A stretch of 64,000 nucleotides of DNA from Saccharopolyspora ipomoeae (GCF_029952525.1 NZ_JASAOF010000006.1:178975-242974), one strand, 5' to 3'; shown: positions 52,153 through 61,336, counted from the stretch's first letter. Notes: generated by a model from the sequence alone, not told the origin. Program-made: numbers and translations.

Positions 52153-53568
52153 ATGAGCACACCCACGGTGGATCCGACGTTCTACCGCAGTCCGGCCGAG
52201 GCGATCGCCGCACCGCCCGAGTCGCTGGCCTACGTCGTCACCTTCGACCGCGCCGCCGAGCAGCCCGACGCGCTGGCCGTCATCGGCACCGACCCCGACG
52301 CCGACGGGTACGGGCAGGTCGTGGGCTGGGCGGACCTGCCCACCCGCGGCGACGAGCTGCACCACTTCGGCTGGAACGCCTGCAGCAGCGCGTTCGCGCA
52401 CGCCGGGCACCACACCGACGGCCTGCAACGCCGCTACCTGCTGCTGCCGGGCCTGCGGTCGTCGAACATCCACGTCTACGACACCCACCCGGACCCGACG
52501 CAACCGCACCTGGTGCGCACCGTGGACGCCGACGAGCTCGCCGCCCGCGCCGGGTACTCGCGGCCGCACACCCTGCACTGCGGGCCCGACGGCATCTACC
52601 TGTCGTGCCTCGGTACCGCCGACGGCGACGGGGGACCGGGAGGGATCGCGGTCCTCGACCACGACACGTTCGAGGTCGTGCGGGCGTGGGAGACCGATCG
52701 CGGCCCGCAGCACCTGGCCTACGACGCCTGGTGGCACCTCAACCAGAACACGCTGATCACCAGCGAGTGGGGCACCCCGTCGATGATCGAGGACGGTCTG
52801 GTGCCCGAACTGCTGCTGGGCCAGCAGTACGGGCACGCGCTGCACTTCTGGGACCTGGCCGAGGGCAGGCACGTGCAGCGCGTCGACCTCGGCTCGGAGC
52901 ACCAGATGGTGCTGGAGCTGCGGCCGTCCCACGACCCGGGCGCGACCTGGGGGTTCGCCGGGGTCGTGGTCAGCACCGCGGACCTGTCGGCCTCGGTGTG
53001 GCGCTGGTTCCGCGACGGCGAGCGGTGGAACGTGGAGAAGGTCATCACGATCCCGGCCGAACCCGCCGGGACCGAGCAGCTGCCGCCCGCGCTGCAGCCC
53101 TTCGGCGCGGTGCCGCCGCTGGTCACCGACATCAACCTCTCGGTCGACGACCGGTTCCTCTACGTCTCGTGCTGGGGGACGGGCGAGCTCAAGCAGTACG
53201 ACGTCAGCGATCCCGCGCACCCGCGCGAGGTCGGTTCGGTCCGGCTCGGCGGCATCGTCGACCGAGCACCGCACCCCTCGGCGCCGGACCGGCCGCTGGC
53301 GGGCGGCCCGCAGATGGTGGAGGTCAGCCGCGACGGGCAGCGGATCTACCTGACCAACTCGCTCTACGGTGCCTGGGACGACCAGTTCTACCCGGACGGC
53401 GTGGGCGCGTGGCTGGCCAAGCTCACCACCGACCCGCAGCGCGGCGGGCTGACCGTCGACCGGGACTTCTTCGTGCACGGCGAGGAATTCCGGGGTCGCC
53501 GAGCGCACCAGGTGCGCCTCCAGGGCGGCGACGCGTCCTCGGACTCGTACTGCTACGCGGGGACCTGA
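52153..53568 (+). CDS. SBP56-family protein, probable methanethiol oxidase
   Basis: A 471-residue seven-bladed beta-propeller of the selenium-binding protein family. Conserved features are HFGWNACSSAF with Cys77, RPHTLHCGPDGIYLS, PQHLAYDAWW, SEWGTP and DINLSVDDRFLYVSCWGTGE. Bacterial homologues oxidise methanethiol to formaldehyde, H2S and H2O2 and require copper, with the histidines in these motifs as candidate ligands. GGAGGACGAG precedes the ATG at 52153. It stands alone. With sahH and the Cys leader nearby, the window has several sulfur-metabolism items, but no operon links them. Confidence 0.87.
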   Translation: MSTPTVDPTFYRSPAEAIAAPPESLAYVVTFDRAAEQPDALAVIGTDPDADGYGQVVGWADLPTRGDELHHFGWNACSSAFAHAGHHTDGLQRRYLLLPGLRSSNIHVYDTHPDPTQPHLVRTVDADELAARAGYSRPHTLHCGPDGIYLSCLGTADGDGGPGGIAVLDHDTFEVVRAWETDRGPQHLAYDAWWHLNQNTLITSEWGTPSMIEDGLVPELLLGQQYGHALHFWDLAEGRHVQRVDLGSEHQMVLELRPSHDPGATWGFAGVVVSTADLSASVWRWFRDGERWNVEKVITIPAEPAGTEQLPPALQPFGAVPPLVTDINLSVDDRFLYVSCWGTGELKQYDVSDPAHPREVGSVRLGGIVDRAPHPSAPDRPLAGGPQMVEVSRDGQRIYLTNSLYGAWDDQFYPDGVGAWLAKLTTDPQRGGLTVDRDFFVHGEEFRGRRAHQVRLQGGDASSDSYCYAGT

Positions 53569-53576
53569 GACGCGAC

Positions 53577-53607
53577 GAGGGGCCGTGAGCGGTGCTCACG
53601 GCCCCTC
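53577..53607. terminator. bidirectional terminator between the SBP56 gene and rpiA
   Basis: GAGGGGCCGTGAGC and its exact reverse complement around the loop GGT, a perfect 14-pair stem starting 8 bases after the SBP56 stop and ending 15 bases beyond the rpiA stop. Confidence 0.9.
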
Positions 53608-53622
53608 GGTCGGGTGGCGGCG

Positions 53623-54375
53623 TCAGCGTCCGCGGGTCGACGGGCGGGCCGACGGGGTCGCGGAGACGTCGCGGATGTCGTGGCTGCCGTCGCCGCGGCC
53701 GATCACGACCTCGGCGGCGATGCCGGTGAACAGGCCGTTCTCCACCACGCCCGGGATCCAGTTGAGCTGGGAGTCCAGCGCGATCGGGTCCTTGATCGCC
53801 TCGAGGTGGGCGTCGACGATGAAGTTGCCGCTGTCGGTGACCAGCGGGCCGCCGTCCTTCTCGCGGCGGGTCAGCTTCACGCCGGGGTGGCCGAGGGAGT
53901 CCAGCAGCTCGGCGATGGCGCGCTCGGTGGCCTGCCACTCGAACTGCACGACCTCGATCGGCAGCGGGAACTTGCCGAGCTGGTCGACGGCCTTGCCCTC
54001 GTCGACCACGCACACCATCTTCGCCGAGTTGTCGGCGATGATGCGCTCCCAGAGCAGGCAGGCGCCGCCACCCTTGATCATGTGACCGGCGGGGTCGATC
54101 TCGTCGGCGCCGTCGACGGTGAGGTCCAGCTTGCCGACCTCGGCCAGCGTGGTCAGCGGCACGCCGACCTCGAGCGCCAGGTCACGGGTGCTGGTCGAGG
54201 TGGGCACACCGACCACGTCGAGGCCGTTGGCCACGGCCTCGCCCAGCGCGCGGACGAACCAGTGCGAAGTGGTGCCCGAGCCCAGGCCGAGCTTCATGCC
54301 GTCGCGGATGTAGGCGTCGATGACGGCCGTACCCGCGGCCCACTTCGCCCGGTCCTGCTCGTTACTCGGTTGCAT
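53623..54375 (-). CDS. rpiA: ribose-5-phosphate isomerase A
   Basis: A 250-residue RpiA, converting ribose-5-phosphate to ribulose-5-phosphate in the pentose phosphate pathway. Motifs: LGLGSGTTSHWF (phosphate site) near 28-39, VDGADEID with catalytic Asp near 88-95, KGGGACLLWERI near 100-111 with the lysine. The C terminus carries about 20 extra residues rich in Ser, Arg and Pro. Xylulose-5-phosphate from the xyl operon enters the same pathway. A perfect shared terminator ends the gene. Confidence 0.92.
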   Translation of the reverse strand: MQPSNEQDRAKWAAGTAVIDAYIRDGMKLGLGSGTTSHWFVRALGEAVANGLDVVGVPTSTSTRDLALEVGVPLTTLAEVGKLDLTVDGADEIDPAGHMIKGGGACLLWERIIADNSAKMVCVVDEGKAVDQLGKFPLPIEVVQFEWQATERAIAELLDSLGHPGVKLTRREKDGGPLVTDSGNFIVDAHLEAIKDPIALDSQLNWIPGVVENGLFTGIAAEVVIGRGDGSHDIRDVSATPSARPSTRGR

Positions 54376-54943
54376 CGCTGCTCAAGTCTCCTGTGGACGC
54401 TCCTGCGGATCACCGCCGGTCGGGCCGGGCGGTGGGTTCGACGTCACGGTACATGTGCTGGTCGCAGGCGGTCGCCGGGTCGTGCCCCGTGGTCCCGCGC
54501 ACCGCCGCACCGGGTTCCGACGGACCCCGTCGGGGGCTTCGGAATCGATTTGGAAGGACGCACCACCGGGTGACGTCGCGGCGTGCGGGAGATGATGTTG
54601 CTCGCGCAACGAAGGTCCGGGTCAGCGACGGTTCAGCGACTTGATCCGAAGCGCTCTCGTGGTCTTGCCGCCGTCGCCGAATCCGGTAGGCTCCGCCGTC
54701 CCCGGATCGGAGCCGGGTGTCCGCATCGGAGGGACGCGGGCGAAACTCCCTGCGCTTCAACCGCTTCCGATCTGGCCCAGCGCTGTGCCGCGCGTCACGC
54801 CCGAGTCCCGGATCGCTGCCCGTGGCGCGATCACCGGGTGCCGATCGAGTTGCTGATTCCCTTTCGGGCCGAACAATGGACCCGGTGGGGGTAATCCGGT
54901 CGCGGGGCGTCCGGGGGGAATTGAGTGGAAGGACGCTTGAGCC
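54376..54943. other. 568-base gap without a gene; one promoter-like element
   Basis: No frame is convincing. TTGCCG at 54665 and TAGGCT at 54687 with a 16-base spacer resemble a sigma-70-type promoter reading toward the SRPBCC gene at 54944, which would give a 5' leader of about 250 bases. Confidence 0.4.
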
Positions 54944-55444
54944 ATGCCCTTCTATTCGACGGTGGCCGAGACGGAAATCGCGTGCCCGGCCATGGACGTC
55001 TACAGCTACATCACCGATCCGGCCAACTGGGAGGGCGGCCGGCCGGTGGCCGATCCGGGGTGGACGCTCGTGCCACCGGGCAGGAGGCCCGTCGACGACG
55101 GCTGGCAGGAGAGTCGGGGGAACCGCTGGGCGATCCTCGACGCCGAACCGGGCCGCCGCTGGATCGTGCGGTCGCGGGGGCTCGACGGCGCCTCGTCGGT
55201 GACCATCACCTACAGCTTCTCCGAGGTCGACGGCATGACGCACGTCCTCCGTCACATGGAGATCGAGGTGTCCGAGCACGCCGCGGTCAGCGAGCACGCG
55301 CGGGCCGCGTTCGCCTGCTCGCCGCCGAACCGGGAGCTGGTGGTCATCATCAAGCACGCGCTGGAGAAGGCGCGGCGGGTCCCGCTCCCGGACATCCCGC
55401 TCCCGGACGTTCCGGTGCCCGCTTCGACCTCGCGCACGGCCTGA
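54944..55444 (+). CDS. SRPBCC (START/Bet v 1-like) family protein
   Basis: A 166-residue protein with the helix-grip fold pattern: strand VAETEIACPAMDVYSYITDP, antiparallel strands (RWIVRSRGLDGASSVTITYSF, THVLRHMEIEV) and a final helix (NRELVVIIKHALEKARR). Such proteins bind hydrophobic ligands; some are polyketide cyclases. The C terminus ends in a Pro-rich tail. It begins 87 bases before a second SRPBCC gene and is separated from it by the TTGACA/operator region. No catalytic residue can be assigned. Confidence 0.75.
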   Translation: MPFYSTVAETEIACPAMDVYSYITDPANWEGGRPVADPGWTLVPPGRRPVDDGWQESRGNRWAILDAEPGRRWIVRSRGLDGASSVTITYSFSEVDGMTHVLRHMEIEVSEHAAVSEHARAAFACSPPNRELVVIIKHALEKARRVPLPDIPLPDVPVPASTSRTA

Positions 55445-55466
55445 CGAGCACTTCCTCGTCGAGGAG

Positions 55467-55495
55467 TTGACATTGCGGGTTGCATCACGCAACCC
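55467..55495 (+). promoter_or_regulatory. TTGACA -35 box with overlapping 19-bp HxlR-type operator
   Basis: TTGACA at 55467-55472 is followed by the operator GGGTTGC-n5-GCAACCC at 55477-55495. A good -10 is not evident within 17 bases. The identical arm pair with the same spacing occurs at 57592-57610 upstream of the HxlR gene. This ties regulator and target together. Confidence 0.75.
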
Positions 55496-55531
55496 TACTG
55501 GTCAACGCCGCAAGACGAGGAGGTCGCGAGC

Positions 55532-56044
55532 ATGGAGTGGACGGGCGCGCGCTACGCGGACGGACCGGCGGTCGAGGTCGAGACCTGGATCGACGCCCTG
55601 CCGCAGCGGGTGTGGGAGCTGGTCATCGACGTGCACCTGCTCGCGCGCTTCAGCGAGGAGCTGCAGGAGGTCGCCTGGCTCGACGGCGCGGTCGAGCCGG
55701 CGCTCGGCGCCCGCTTCACCGGCCGCAACCGCAACGACGCGCTGGGGGAGTGGACCACGACCTCCCACGTCGTCGAGTTCGAGCCGCACCGCGCCTTCGG
55801 CTGGGCCGTCGGCGACGCCGAGCACCCGACCGCGTCCTGGCGCTTCACGCTGGAGGCCGATGGCGGCGGCACGCGGCTGAGCCAGTGGGGTCGGATGGGA
55901 CCGGCGCGCTCCGGGCTGAGCCTGGCCATCGACCGCATGCCGGACAAGGAGCAGAAGATCGTCTTCGTCCGCCTGCGCGATTTCGAACGCGGCATGACCG
56001 CCAACCTCACCGGCATCAAGCGGCTCGCCGAGACGACCGGCTGA
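55532..56044 (+). CDS. SRPBCC family protein
   Basis: A 170-residue helix-grip protein of the polyketide cyclase/dehydrase family: VEVETWIDALPQRVWELVID starts it, FTGRNRNDALGEWTTTSHVV and TRLSQWGRMGPARSG follow, and it ends with a long helix (VFVRLRDFERGMTANLTGIK). It is unlike the SRPBCC protein at 54944 in sequence. GAGGAGGTCGCGAGC precedes the ATG. Its stop overlaps the start of the LLM gene (TGATG), so the two are coupled, and the pair is preceded by the HxlR-type operator. A ligand-binding or cyclase role with the F420 enzyme is likely, but the substrate is unknown. Confidence 0.75.
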   Translation: MEWTGARYADGPAVEVETWIDALPQRVWELVIDVHLLARFSEELQEVAWLDGAVEPALGARFTGRNRNDALGEWTTTSHVVEFEPHRAFGWAVGDAEHPTASWRFTLEADGGGTRLSQWGRMGPARSGLSLAIDRMPDKEQKIVFVRLRDFERGMTANLTGIKRLAETTG

Positions 56045-57078
56045 TGCGCACCGCCACCACCATCGAGGGCTCCGGCGGCGACTGGCGCGAGACCGTCGAG
56101 TTCGTCCGCGAAGCCGAGAAGCTCGGCCTGGACATGTGCTGGGTCGCCGAAGCCTGGGGCTCGGACGCCCCGTCCACCCTCGGCTACCTCGCCGCCCGCA
56201 CCGAGACCATTCGCCTCGGCTCCGGGATCATGCAGCTCGGCACCCGCACGCCGGTCGCCATCGCCCAGGCCGCGATGACGCTGGCCCACCTGTCCGAAGG
56301 CCGGTTCCACCTGGGCCTCGGCGCGTCCGGACCGCAGGTCATCGAGGGGCTGCACGGCGTGGACTTCGCCCGCCCGCTGGGCCGCATGCGGGAGACGGTG
56401 CAGGTCGTGCGGCAGGTCTTCGCCGGGGAGAAGGTCCGCCACAGCGGCGAGCACTTCACGATCCCGCGCCCCGGCGAATCCCGGCCGATGCGCGTGTCGA
56501 TCCCACCGGTGCAGGTGCCGATCCACCTGGCGACGCTGTCGCCGAAGATGCTGGAGCTGACCGGGGAGATCGCCGACGGCTGGTTGGGGACCAGCTTCGT
56601 GCCGGAAGGTGCCGACGCCTACTTCGAACACCTCGACGCGGGTCTGGCCCGCGCCGGGCGCACCCGCGCCGACCTGGACATCTGCCAGGGCGCCGAGGTC
56701 GCCTTCGCCACCGACCCCGCCGAACTGCGCGACATGCTCGCCGGGCGCAAGGAGCAGCTGGCGTTCTCCCTCGGCGGCATGGGTTCGGCCACCACCAACT
56801 TCTACAACCGCGCCTACGCCCGCCAGGGCTGGCGGGAAGCGGCCGAAGCAGTGCGCGAGCGCTGGCAGGCGGGCGACCGCGACGGGGCAGCGGCCCTCGT
56901 CACCGACGAGATGGTGCTGGCCACCACCTTGATCGGCACCGAGGAGATGGTCCGCGAGCGGTTGCGCGTCTGGCGCGACACCGGCGTGCGCACCGTCCGC
57001 TTCTACCCGGCGGGGGAGGACCTTGAGGAGCGGCTGACGACCCTCGGCCGCGCACTGGACCTCGTCCGGGACCTCTGA
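56044..57078 (+). CDS. LLM-class F420-dependent oxidoreductase
   Basis: A 344-residue TIM-barrel protein of the luciferase-like/F420 group. Marks are AEKLGLDMCWVAEAWGSDAPS near 24-44, LGSGIMQLGTRTP near 60, LSEGRFHLGLGASGPQVIEG near 85-104 and VQVPIHLATLSPKML. The latter features are typical of F420-dependent reductases of mycobacteria and relatives rather than FMN monooxygenases. It is coupled to the SRPBCC gene by a shared TGATG. The HxlR regulator gene ends 3 bases away in the opposite direction. Likely it reduces or oxidises a small hydrophobic substrate bound by the SRPBCC protein (inference). Confidence 0.83.
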   Translation: MRTATTIEGSGGDWRETVEFVREAEKLGLDMCWVAEAWGSDAPSTLGYLAARTETIRLGSGIMQLGTRTPVAIAQAAMTLAHLSEGRFHLGLGASGPQVIEGLHGVDFARPLGRMRETVQVVRQVFAGEKVRHSGEHFTIPRPGESRPMRVSIPPVQVPIHLATLSPKMLELTGEIADGWLGTSFVPEGADAYFEHLDAGLARAGRTRADLDICQGAEVAFATDPAELRDMLAGRKEQLAFSLGGMGSATTNFYNRAYARQGWREAAEAVRERWQAGDRDGAAALVTDEMVLATTLIGTEEMVRERLRVWRDTGVRTVRFYPAGEDLEERLTTLGRALDLVRDL

Positions 57079-57081
57079 GGC

Positions 57082-57576
57082 TCAGCCGAAGCGGCGCTTG
57101 ACGTCCGGGCGCTCGGCCAGGCGGGGCGGGTAACCCGGGCCGAGCCGGGCCGCGGTGTCCTCCGCGCGCAGCGGTTCGCGGCAGGCCGCGCAGACCACCT
57201 CGGCGTGGGTGTCGTGGCCGCAGCGCTCGTGGTGCAGCACCACCGGGACGCCCTCGGCGCCCGACAGCCACCGGTCGCCCCAGCGGGCCATGGCCGCCAG
57301 CACGCTGTAGAAGTCGCGGCCCTTCTCGGTCAGCACGTAGTCGTAGCGCGGCGGTTCGTCCTGGTAGGCGCGCTTGTCGAGCAGGCCCTCGTCCACCAGG
57401 CGGCGCAGCCGCTCGGCGAGGGTGTTGCGGGCGATGCCCAGCGAGGTCTGGAAGTCGTCGAAGCGCCGGACGCCGTAGAACGCCTCCCGCAGCACCAGCG
57501 GGGTCCACTGATCGCCGAGCAGGTCCAGGGCCCGCGCGATCGAGCAGGGCCAGTGAGCCAGGGACGTGCGCCGCAT
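57082..57576 (-). CDS. HxlR-family transcriptional regulator
   Basis: A 164-residue regulator. CSIARALDLLGDQWTPLVLREA near 11-32 is the signature start of the HxlR winged helix, with Cys11 in the position of redox-sensing cysteines of HypR/QorR-type members. The C-terminal 45 residues carry HHERCGHDTH and CAACREPL, a possible zinc ribbon. It is convergent with the LLM gene (3-base gap). The operator 16-34 bases upstream of its ATG matches the site before the SRPBCC/LLM pair, implying control of both and autoregulation. Aldehydes, quinones or oxidants are common cues of the family. Confidence 0.85.
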   Translation of the reverse strand: MRRTSLAHWPCSIARALDLLGDQWTPLVLREAFYGVRRFDDFQTSLGIARNTLAERLRRLVDEGLLDKRAYQDEPPRYDYVLTEKGRDFYSVLAAMARWGDRWLSGAEGVPVVLHHERCGHDTHAEVVCAACREPLRAEDTAARLGPGYPPRLAERPDVKRRFG

Positions 57577-57591
57577 GCCGCCGAGGATAGC

Positions 57592-57610
57592 GGGTTGCGC
57601 GACGCAACCC
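57592..57610. promoter_or_regulatory. 19-bp operator upstream of the HxlR gene
   Basis: GGGTTGC-n5-GCAACCC; the arms extend to a 10-pair perfect repeat (GCGGGTTGCG, CGCAACCCGC). It matches the site at 55477-55495 in both arms and spacing. Confidence 0.75.
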
Positions 57611-57613
57611 GCC

Positions 57614-60382
57614 TCACTCGATGATGGCCCGCCGGTTGGCGACCTCGATGGTGCCCGCCAGCTCCTGGACCGGCGACGGGCGGCCCAGGTAGTAGCCCTG
57701 GGCCTGGTCGCAGCCGAGCCTGCGCAGCACCGCCAGCTGCGCGGGGTTCTCCACGCCCTCGGCGATGACGCCCAGATCGACCGCGTGGGCCATCGCCATG
57801 ATGCTGGTGACCAGCGCCTCCGAGTCGTGCGAGTGCGCGATGTCGTTGATGAACGACCGGTCGATCTTCAGCGAGTCCAGCGGCAACCGCAGCAACTGCG
57901 CCAGCGAGGAGTAGCCGGTGCCGAAGTCGTCGATGGCCAGTCGCACCCCGTACCGCCGCAGCTCCTGGAGCATGTGCGCGGCCGTGGTCGGGTCGTGCAT
58001 CAGCGCGCTCTCGGTGATCTCCAGCGACAGCGACCGGGCCGGCAACCCGGAACTGCGCAGCGCCTGGTCCACCGCCTCCGGCAGCGCCGGGTCCTCCAGC
58101 TGGCGCACCGACAGGTTCGCCTTCACCCGCAGGTCGAGGTCGAAGCGCGAGCGGAACTCCGAGATCTGCTTCACCGCCGTGGACAGCACCCAGCTGCCGA
58201 TGTGGTGGATCAGGTCGCTCTCCTCGGCCATCGGGATGAACTCCTCCGGCGAGACCGTCCCGTGCTCCGGGTGGGTCCAGCGCAGCAGCCCCTCGACCGC
58301 GGCGACCCGGTTGGAGTGCAGGTTCACGATCGGCTGGTAGGCCAGCCACAGCTCGCCCCGGTCGACCGCCGAGCGCAGGTCCTGCTCCAGCTCCAGGTAG
58401 CGCTGCAGCCGCTCGCGCAGCTGCACGTCGAAGAACGCCACCCGGCCGCGCCCGCGCGTCTTGGCCTCGTACATCGCCACGTCGGCGTCGCGCAGCACGT
58501 CCTCGGCGGTGCGCGTGTCGCCGGGCGGGACCAGGACGATGCCGATGCTGGCGTCGACGTGCAGGTGCCTGCCGTCGACCAGGATCGGCTCGGTGAGCCG
58601 CCGCCGGATCCGCTCGGCCAGCGCGTGCAGGCGTCCCGAGTCCTGCTCGTCGTGCACCAGCACGACGAACTCGTCGCCGCCGTGCCTGCCGACGTGCTCG
58701 TCGGACCGCATCACCGACCGGAGCCGCTCTCCGGCGACGCGCAGCACCTCGTCGCCGACGACGTGCCCCAGCGAATCGTTGATGATCTTGAACTTGTCCA
58801 GGTCGATGAACATCACGCCGGTCGGTTTCGTGCCGGTCGGCTCGCGCATCGCCGCCTGCAACCGGCGCAGCACCATCGTCCGGTTCGCCAGCCCCGTCAG
58901 CGGGTCGTGCGTCGCCTCCCGCTCCAGCTGCTTGCGGAAGGCGCGCGGCTCGGTGATGTCCGTGAACGACACCATCGTGCGGTGCGGCGGCGAGTCCTCC
59001 GGCGTCAGGGAGCGCGCCGAGATCGCCAGCCACGCGCTGCTGCCGTCCCGGCGCTCGAAGCGCGCGACGCGGCGGTTCTCCGGCTCACCGCTGTAGCGCG
59101 TGCGCACCGACGGCGGCTCCGGCAGCTGCTCGCCGTCGTCGTCGTAGGTCACCCACGACTCCGGCGAGCTGCCCAGCAGCTCCTCCTCCCGGAAGCCCAG
59201 GATCGCGGCCGCGGCCGGGTTGGTCGTGACGATCCGGCCGCCCTCATCGATGATCAGCACCCCCTCGTCGAGCAGGCTGACCACCGTCGCGTAGCGCTGC
59301 TCGGCCGTGCGCCGCGCCGTCTCGTCGGCGCACACCAGCACGTAGCCGTTGCTCATCTCCGCCGCCGAGATCCGCACCAGCACCGGCGAGCCGTCGGCGT
59401 GCCGGTGCTTGGCCTCGGTCGTCCCGCCCACCGTCAGCAGCGCCGCCGGGTCGATCCGGGCGCCCACCACCTCGCCGACCGGGCGGCCGCGCGCCTGCTC
59501 CGCGGAGTACCCGTAGATCATCTCGGCGGCGGGGTTCCAGCTGGTCACCACGCCGTCCCAGGACGTGGCGATGATGGCGTTGCTGACGTGCTCCACCAGC
59601 GCCGCCTGGTACCGCAGCGCCGCCTCCGCGGCCCGCTGCGCGGTCACGTCGTGCAGGATCACCTGGAACGCCGGCCGCCCGTGCCAGCTGGTGCGCACCG
59701 CGACCGACTCGACCAGCATCCGCGAGCCGTCGACCCGGATCATCTCGGCCTCGGCCGGCTCGGTCGTCGTCCCCGGCTCGTTGGCCACCGACAACCGCGA
59801 GAACAACCCCGCCCGGGAGTGCTCGGCGACGAACTTGGTGATGGGATGCCCGACGACCTCGTCGGGGGAGGAGGCGCGCATCATCCGCACGCCCGCCGGG
59901 TTGACGTAGACGGTGACCCCGTCCTGGTGCACGCACACGGCGTCCGGGTTGAGCTCGATGAGCCGCCGGTAGCGGTCGGCGATGTCGGTGTCCAGCCGCT
60001 GGTCGCGCAACGGCGGCGCCGCGTCCACGGCGATCCCGACCAGGCACCTCTCCCCCCGGTAGTGGGTGGTGCTGCAGCGCAGGAACGCCGAGCGCGCCTC
60101 GCCCGAGGCCGTCAGGAACGGCTCCTCCAGGGCTTGCGAGTCCGGGGCCTGGCGGGTCTCGGCGGAGTGCACCAGCGGCGAGACCAGCTCCAGCAGGCGG
60201 GTCCGGATCTGCTCCCGGTCGTCCTCGCCGACCTGCAGCAGCCCCGCCATGCCCGCCGACCAGTGCAGCTCGCCGTCGGAGAACCGGTACGACCAGGCGG
60301 CGGCGCGGTTGACCCGGCAGGCCAGGTCGCGGAGCCCCTCGTCCAGACCGGCCGCGTCGTCCAACCGGTAGCTCTCAACCAT
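57614..60382 (-). CDS. PAS-PAS-PAS-GGDEF-EAL cyclic-di-GMP enzyme
   Basis: A 922-residue cytoplasmic signalling protein with no membrane span. After a 125-residue N-terminal region come three PAS domains (about 135-250, 255-360, 360-480), then GGDEF and EAL. The GGDEF motif is intact at 568-572 (RHGGDEFVVL), but the I-site reads RSDE (559-562) where RxxD is usual, so product inhibition may be weak. EAL reads EGLLRW at 697-702 and keeps the later acidic and Lys residues (DDFGTGYSSL, LKIDRSF, AEGVE), so phosphodiesterase activity is plausible. It could make, degrade or only sense c-di-GMP. Confidence 0.92.
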   Translation of the reverse strand: MVESYRLDDAAGLDEGLRDLACRVNRAAAWSYRFSDGELHWSAGMAGLLQVGEDDREQIRTRLLELVSPLVHSAETRQAPDSQALEEPFLTASGEARSAFLRCSTTHYRGERCLVGIAVDAAPPLRDQRLDTDIADRYRRLIELNPDAVCVHQDGVTVYVNPAGVRMMRASSPDEVVGHPITKFVAEHSRAGLFSRLSVANEPGTTTEPAEAEMIRVDGSRMLVESVAVRTSWHGRPAFQVILHDVTAQRAAEAALRYQAALVEHVSNAIIATSWDGVVTSWNPAAEMIYGYSAEQARGRPVGEVVGARIDPAALLTVGGTTEAKHRHADGSPVLVRISAAEMSNGYVLVCADETARRTAEQRYATVVSLLDEGVLIIDEGGRIVTTNPAAAAILGFREEELLGSSPESWVTYDDDGEQLPEPPSVRTRYSGEPENRRVARFERRDGSSAWLAISARSLTPEDSPPHRTMVSFTDITEPRAFRKQLEREATHDPLTGLANRTMVLRRLQAAMREPTGTKPTGVMFIDLDKFKIINDSLGHVVGDEVLRVAGERLRSVMRSDEHVGRHGGDEFVVLVHDEQDSGRLHALAERIRRRLTEPILVDGRHLHVDASIGIVLVPPGDTRTAEDVLRDADVAMYEAKTRGRGRVAFFDVQLRERLQRYLELEQDLRSAVDRGELWLAYQPIVNLHSNRVAAVEGLLRWTHPEHGTVSPEEFIPMAEESDLIHHIGSWVLSTAVKQISEFRSRFDLDLRVKANLSVRQLEDPALPEAVDQALRSSGLPARSLSLEITESALMHDPTTAAHMLQELRRYGVRLAIDDFGTGYSSLAQLLRLPLDSLKIDRSFINDIAHSHDSEALVTSIMAMAHAVDLGVIAEGVENPAQLAVLRRLGCDQAQGYYLGRPSPVQELAGTIEVANRRAIIE

Positions 60383-60452
60383 GGCCCTCCGCTTCCCAGG
60401 CGAACGCCGCCGACACCCTAGTCGGCCTTCCGTGCGCGCGCTGCTCGGGCTG

Positions 60453-60481
60453 CCCGCCCGCCCGGTACCCGGGCGGGCGGG
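60453..60481 (-). terminator. strong hairpin terminator after the methyltransferase gene
   Basis: CCCGCCCGCCCGG and its exact reverse complement around a 3-base loop, a 13-pair GC stem. It lies between the methyltransferase stop (60491) and the start of the GGDEF-EAL gene. Confidence 0.88.
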
Positions 60482-60490
60482 ACGAGCGGA

Positions 60491-61333
60491 TCAGCTGTGC
60501 TGCACCGCGGCCTGCGGGGCGCGGGCGAACCTGTCGATGTCCACGCCAGGGCCGACGTCGGTCAGCCGGACGGCCACCTGCTCGTTGTCGATGGTGAACG
60601 CTTCGTACGAGAACTTCCAACCGGTCGCGTCGACGTGCTCGCCCCACGCGCGGTACTCGCCGAACTGCCAACCCGGGTAGTTGAAGAACTCGTCGAACAC
60701 CACGACGCTGCCCTTGCGCAGCCGCGGGCCCACCAGCTCCAGCACCGTCTTGGTGGACGAGTAGATGTCGCAGTCGACGTGCAGGAACGCCACCGGGCCC
60801 GGGTGGGCGTCCAGGAAGCGCGGCAGCGTCTGGTCGAACCAGCCGACGACCAGCTCGGCGCCCTCGACCTGCGGCGGCCCGTCCGGCAGCATCTCGCCGC
60901 CGAACGTGCCCTCCGGGAACCCGGCGCGCCAGTGCTCCGGCAGGCCCTCGAAGGAGTCGAAGCCGTAGACGTCGACGCCCTTGCGGGAGCGGGCGATCTC
61001 GGTGAGCGTCTTGCCGGAGTACACGCCGAACTCCAGGGCCATGCCCTCGGCCGGGGCCAGCGACAGCGCGTGGTTGAGGGTGGCGATGGGGTCCGGCAGC
61101 ATCCGCGCCGAGGCCATCTCCTGGTGCACCAGCCGCGCGGTGGACACCGCGGCGTCGCGCTCACCCGCGGCGAACAGGTCGCGGCGCGAGCGCATCTCGA
61201 AGTCGCGGGTGGCGTTGACCGCGCGGTCGACCTCGGGGCGGACCACGCCCGCGACGGCCTCGGACACCGCACGCTGCAACTTCTCCCGTGCGGCGACCCG
61301 CACGGGGTTGAGGACGCGGGACAGCATGTTCAC
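60491..61333 (-). CDS. TylF/macrocin-type sugar O-methyltransferase
   Basis: A 280-residue class I SAM-dependent enzyme. The SAM-binding start is ALEFGVYSGKTLTEIARS near 98-115, YGFDSFEGLPE is the acidic loop, and LHVDCDIYSSTKTVLE near 183-198 is the metal-binding DxDxYxST motif of the TylF family, which methylates sugar hydroxyls. It begins 3 bases after glfT2 and is surely co-transcribed with it. That context suggests methylation of a galactofuranose or another arabinogalactan or related glycan. GTG 61333 follows AAGGAGTAGATC. Confidence 0.85.
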   Translation of the reverse strand: MNMLSRVLNPVRVAAREKLQRAVSEAVAGVVRPEVDRAVNATRDFEMRSRRDLFAAGERDAAVSTARLVHQEMASARMLPDPIATLNHALSLAPAEGMALEFGVYSGKTLTEIARSRKGVDVYGFDSFEGLPEHWRAGFPEGTFGGEMLPDGPPQVEGAELVVGWFDQTLPRFLDAHPGPVAFLHVDCDIYSSTKTVLELVGPRLRKGSVVVFDEFFNYPGWQFGEYRAWGEHVDATGWKFSYEAFTIDNEQVAVRLTDVGPGVDIDRFARAPQAAVQHS

Positions 61334-61336
61334 GAT

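Noticed and set aside
52153..53568. Selenocysteine in the SBP56 protein
   Set aside because: No in-frame TGA occurs; the conserved position is Cys77, and the family name reflects chemical selenium binding only.
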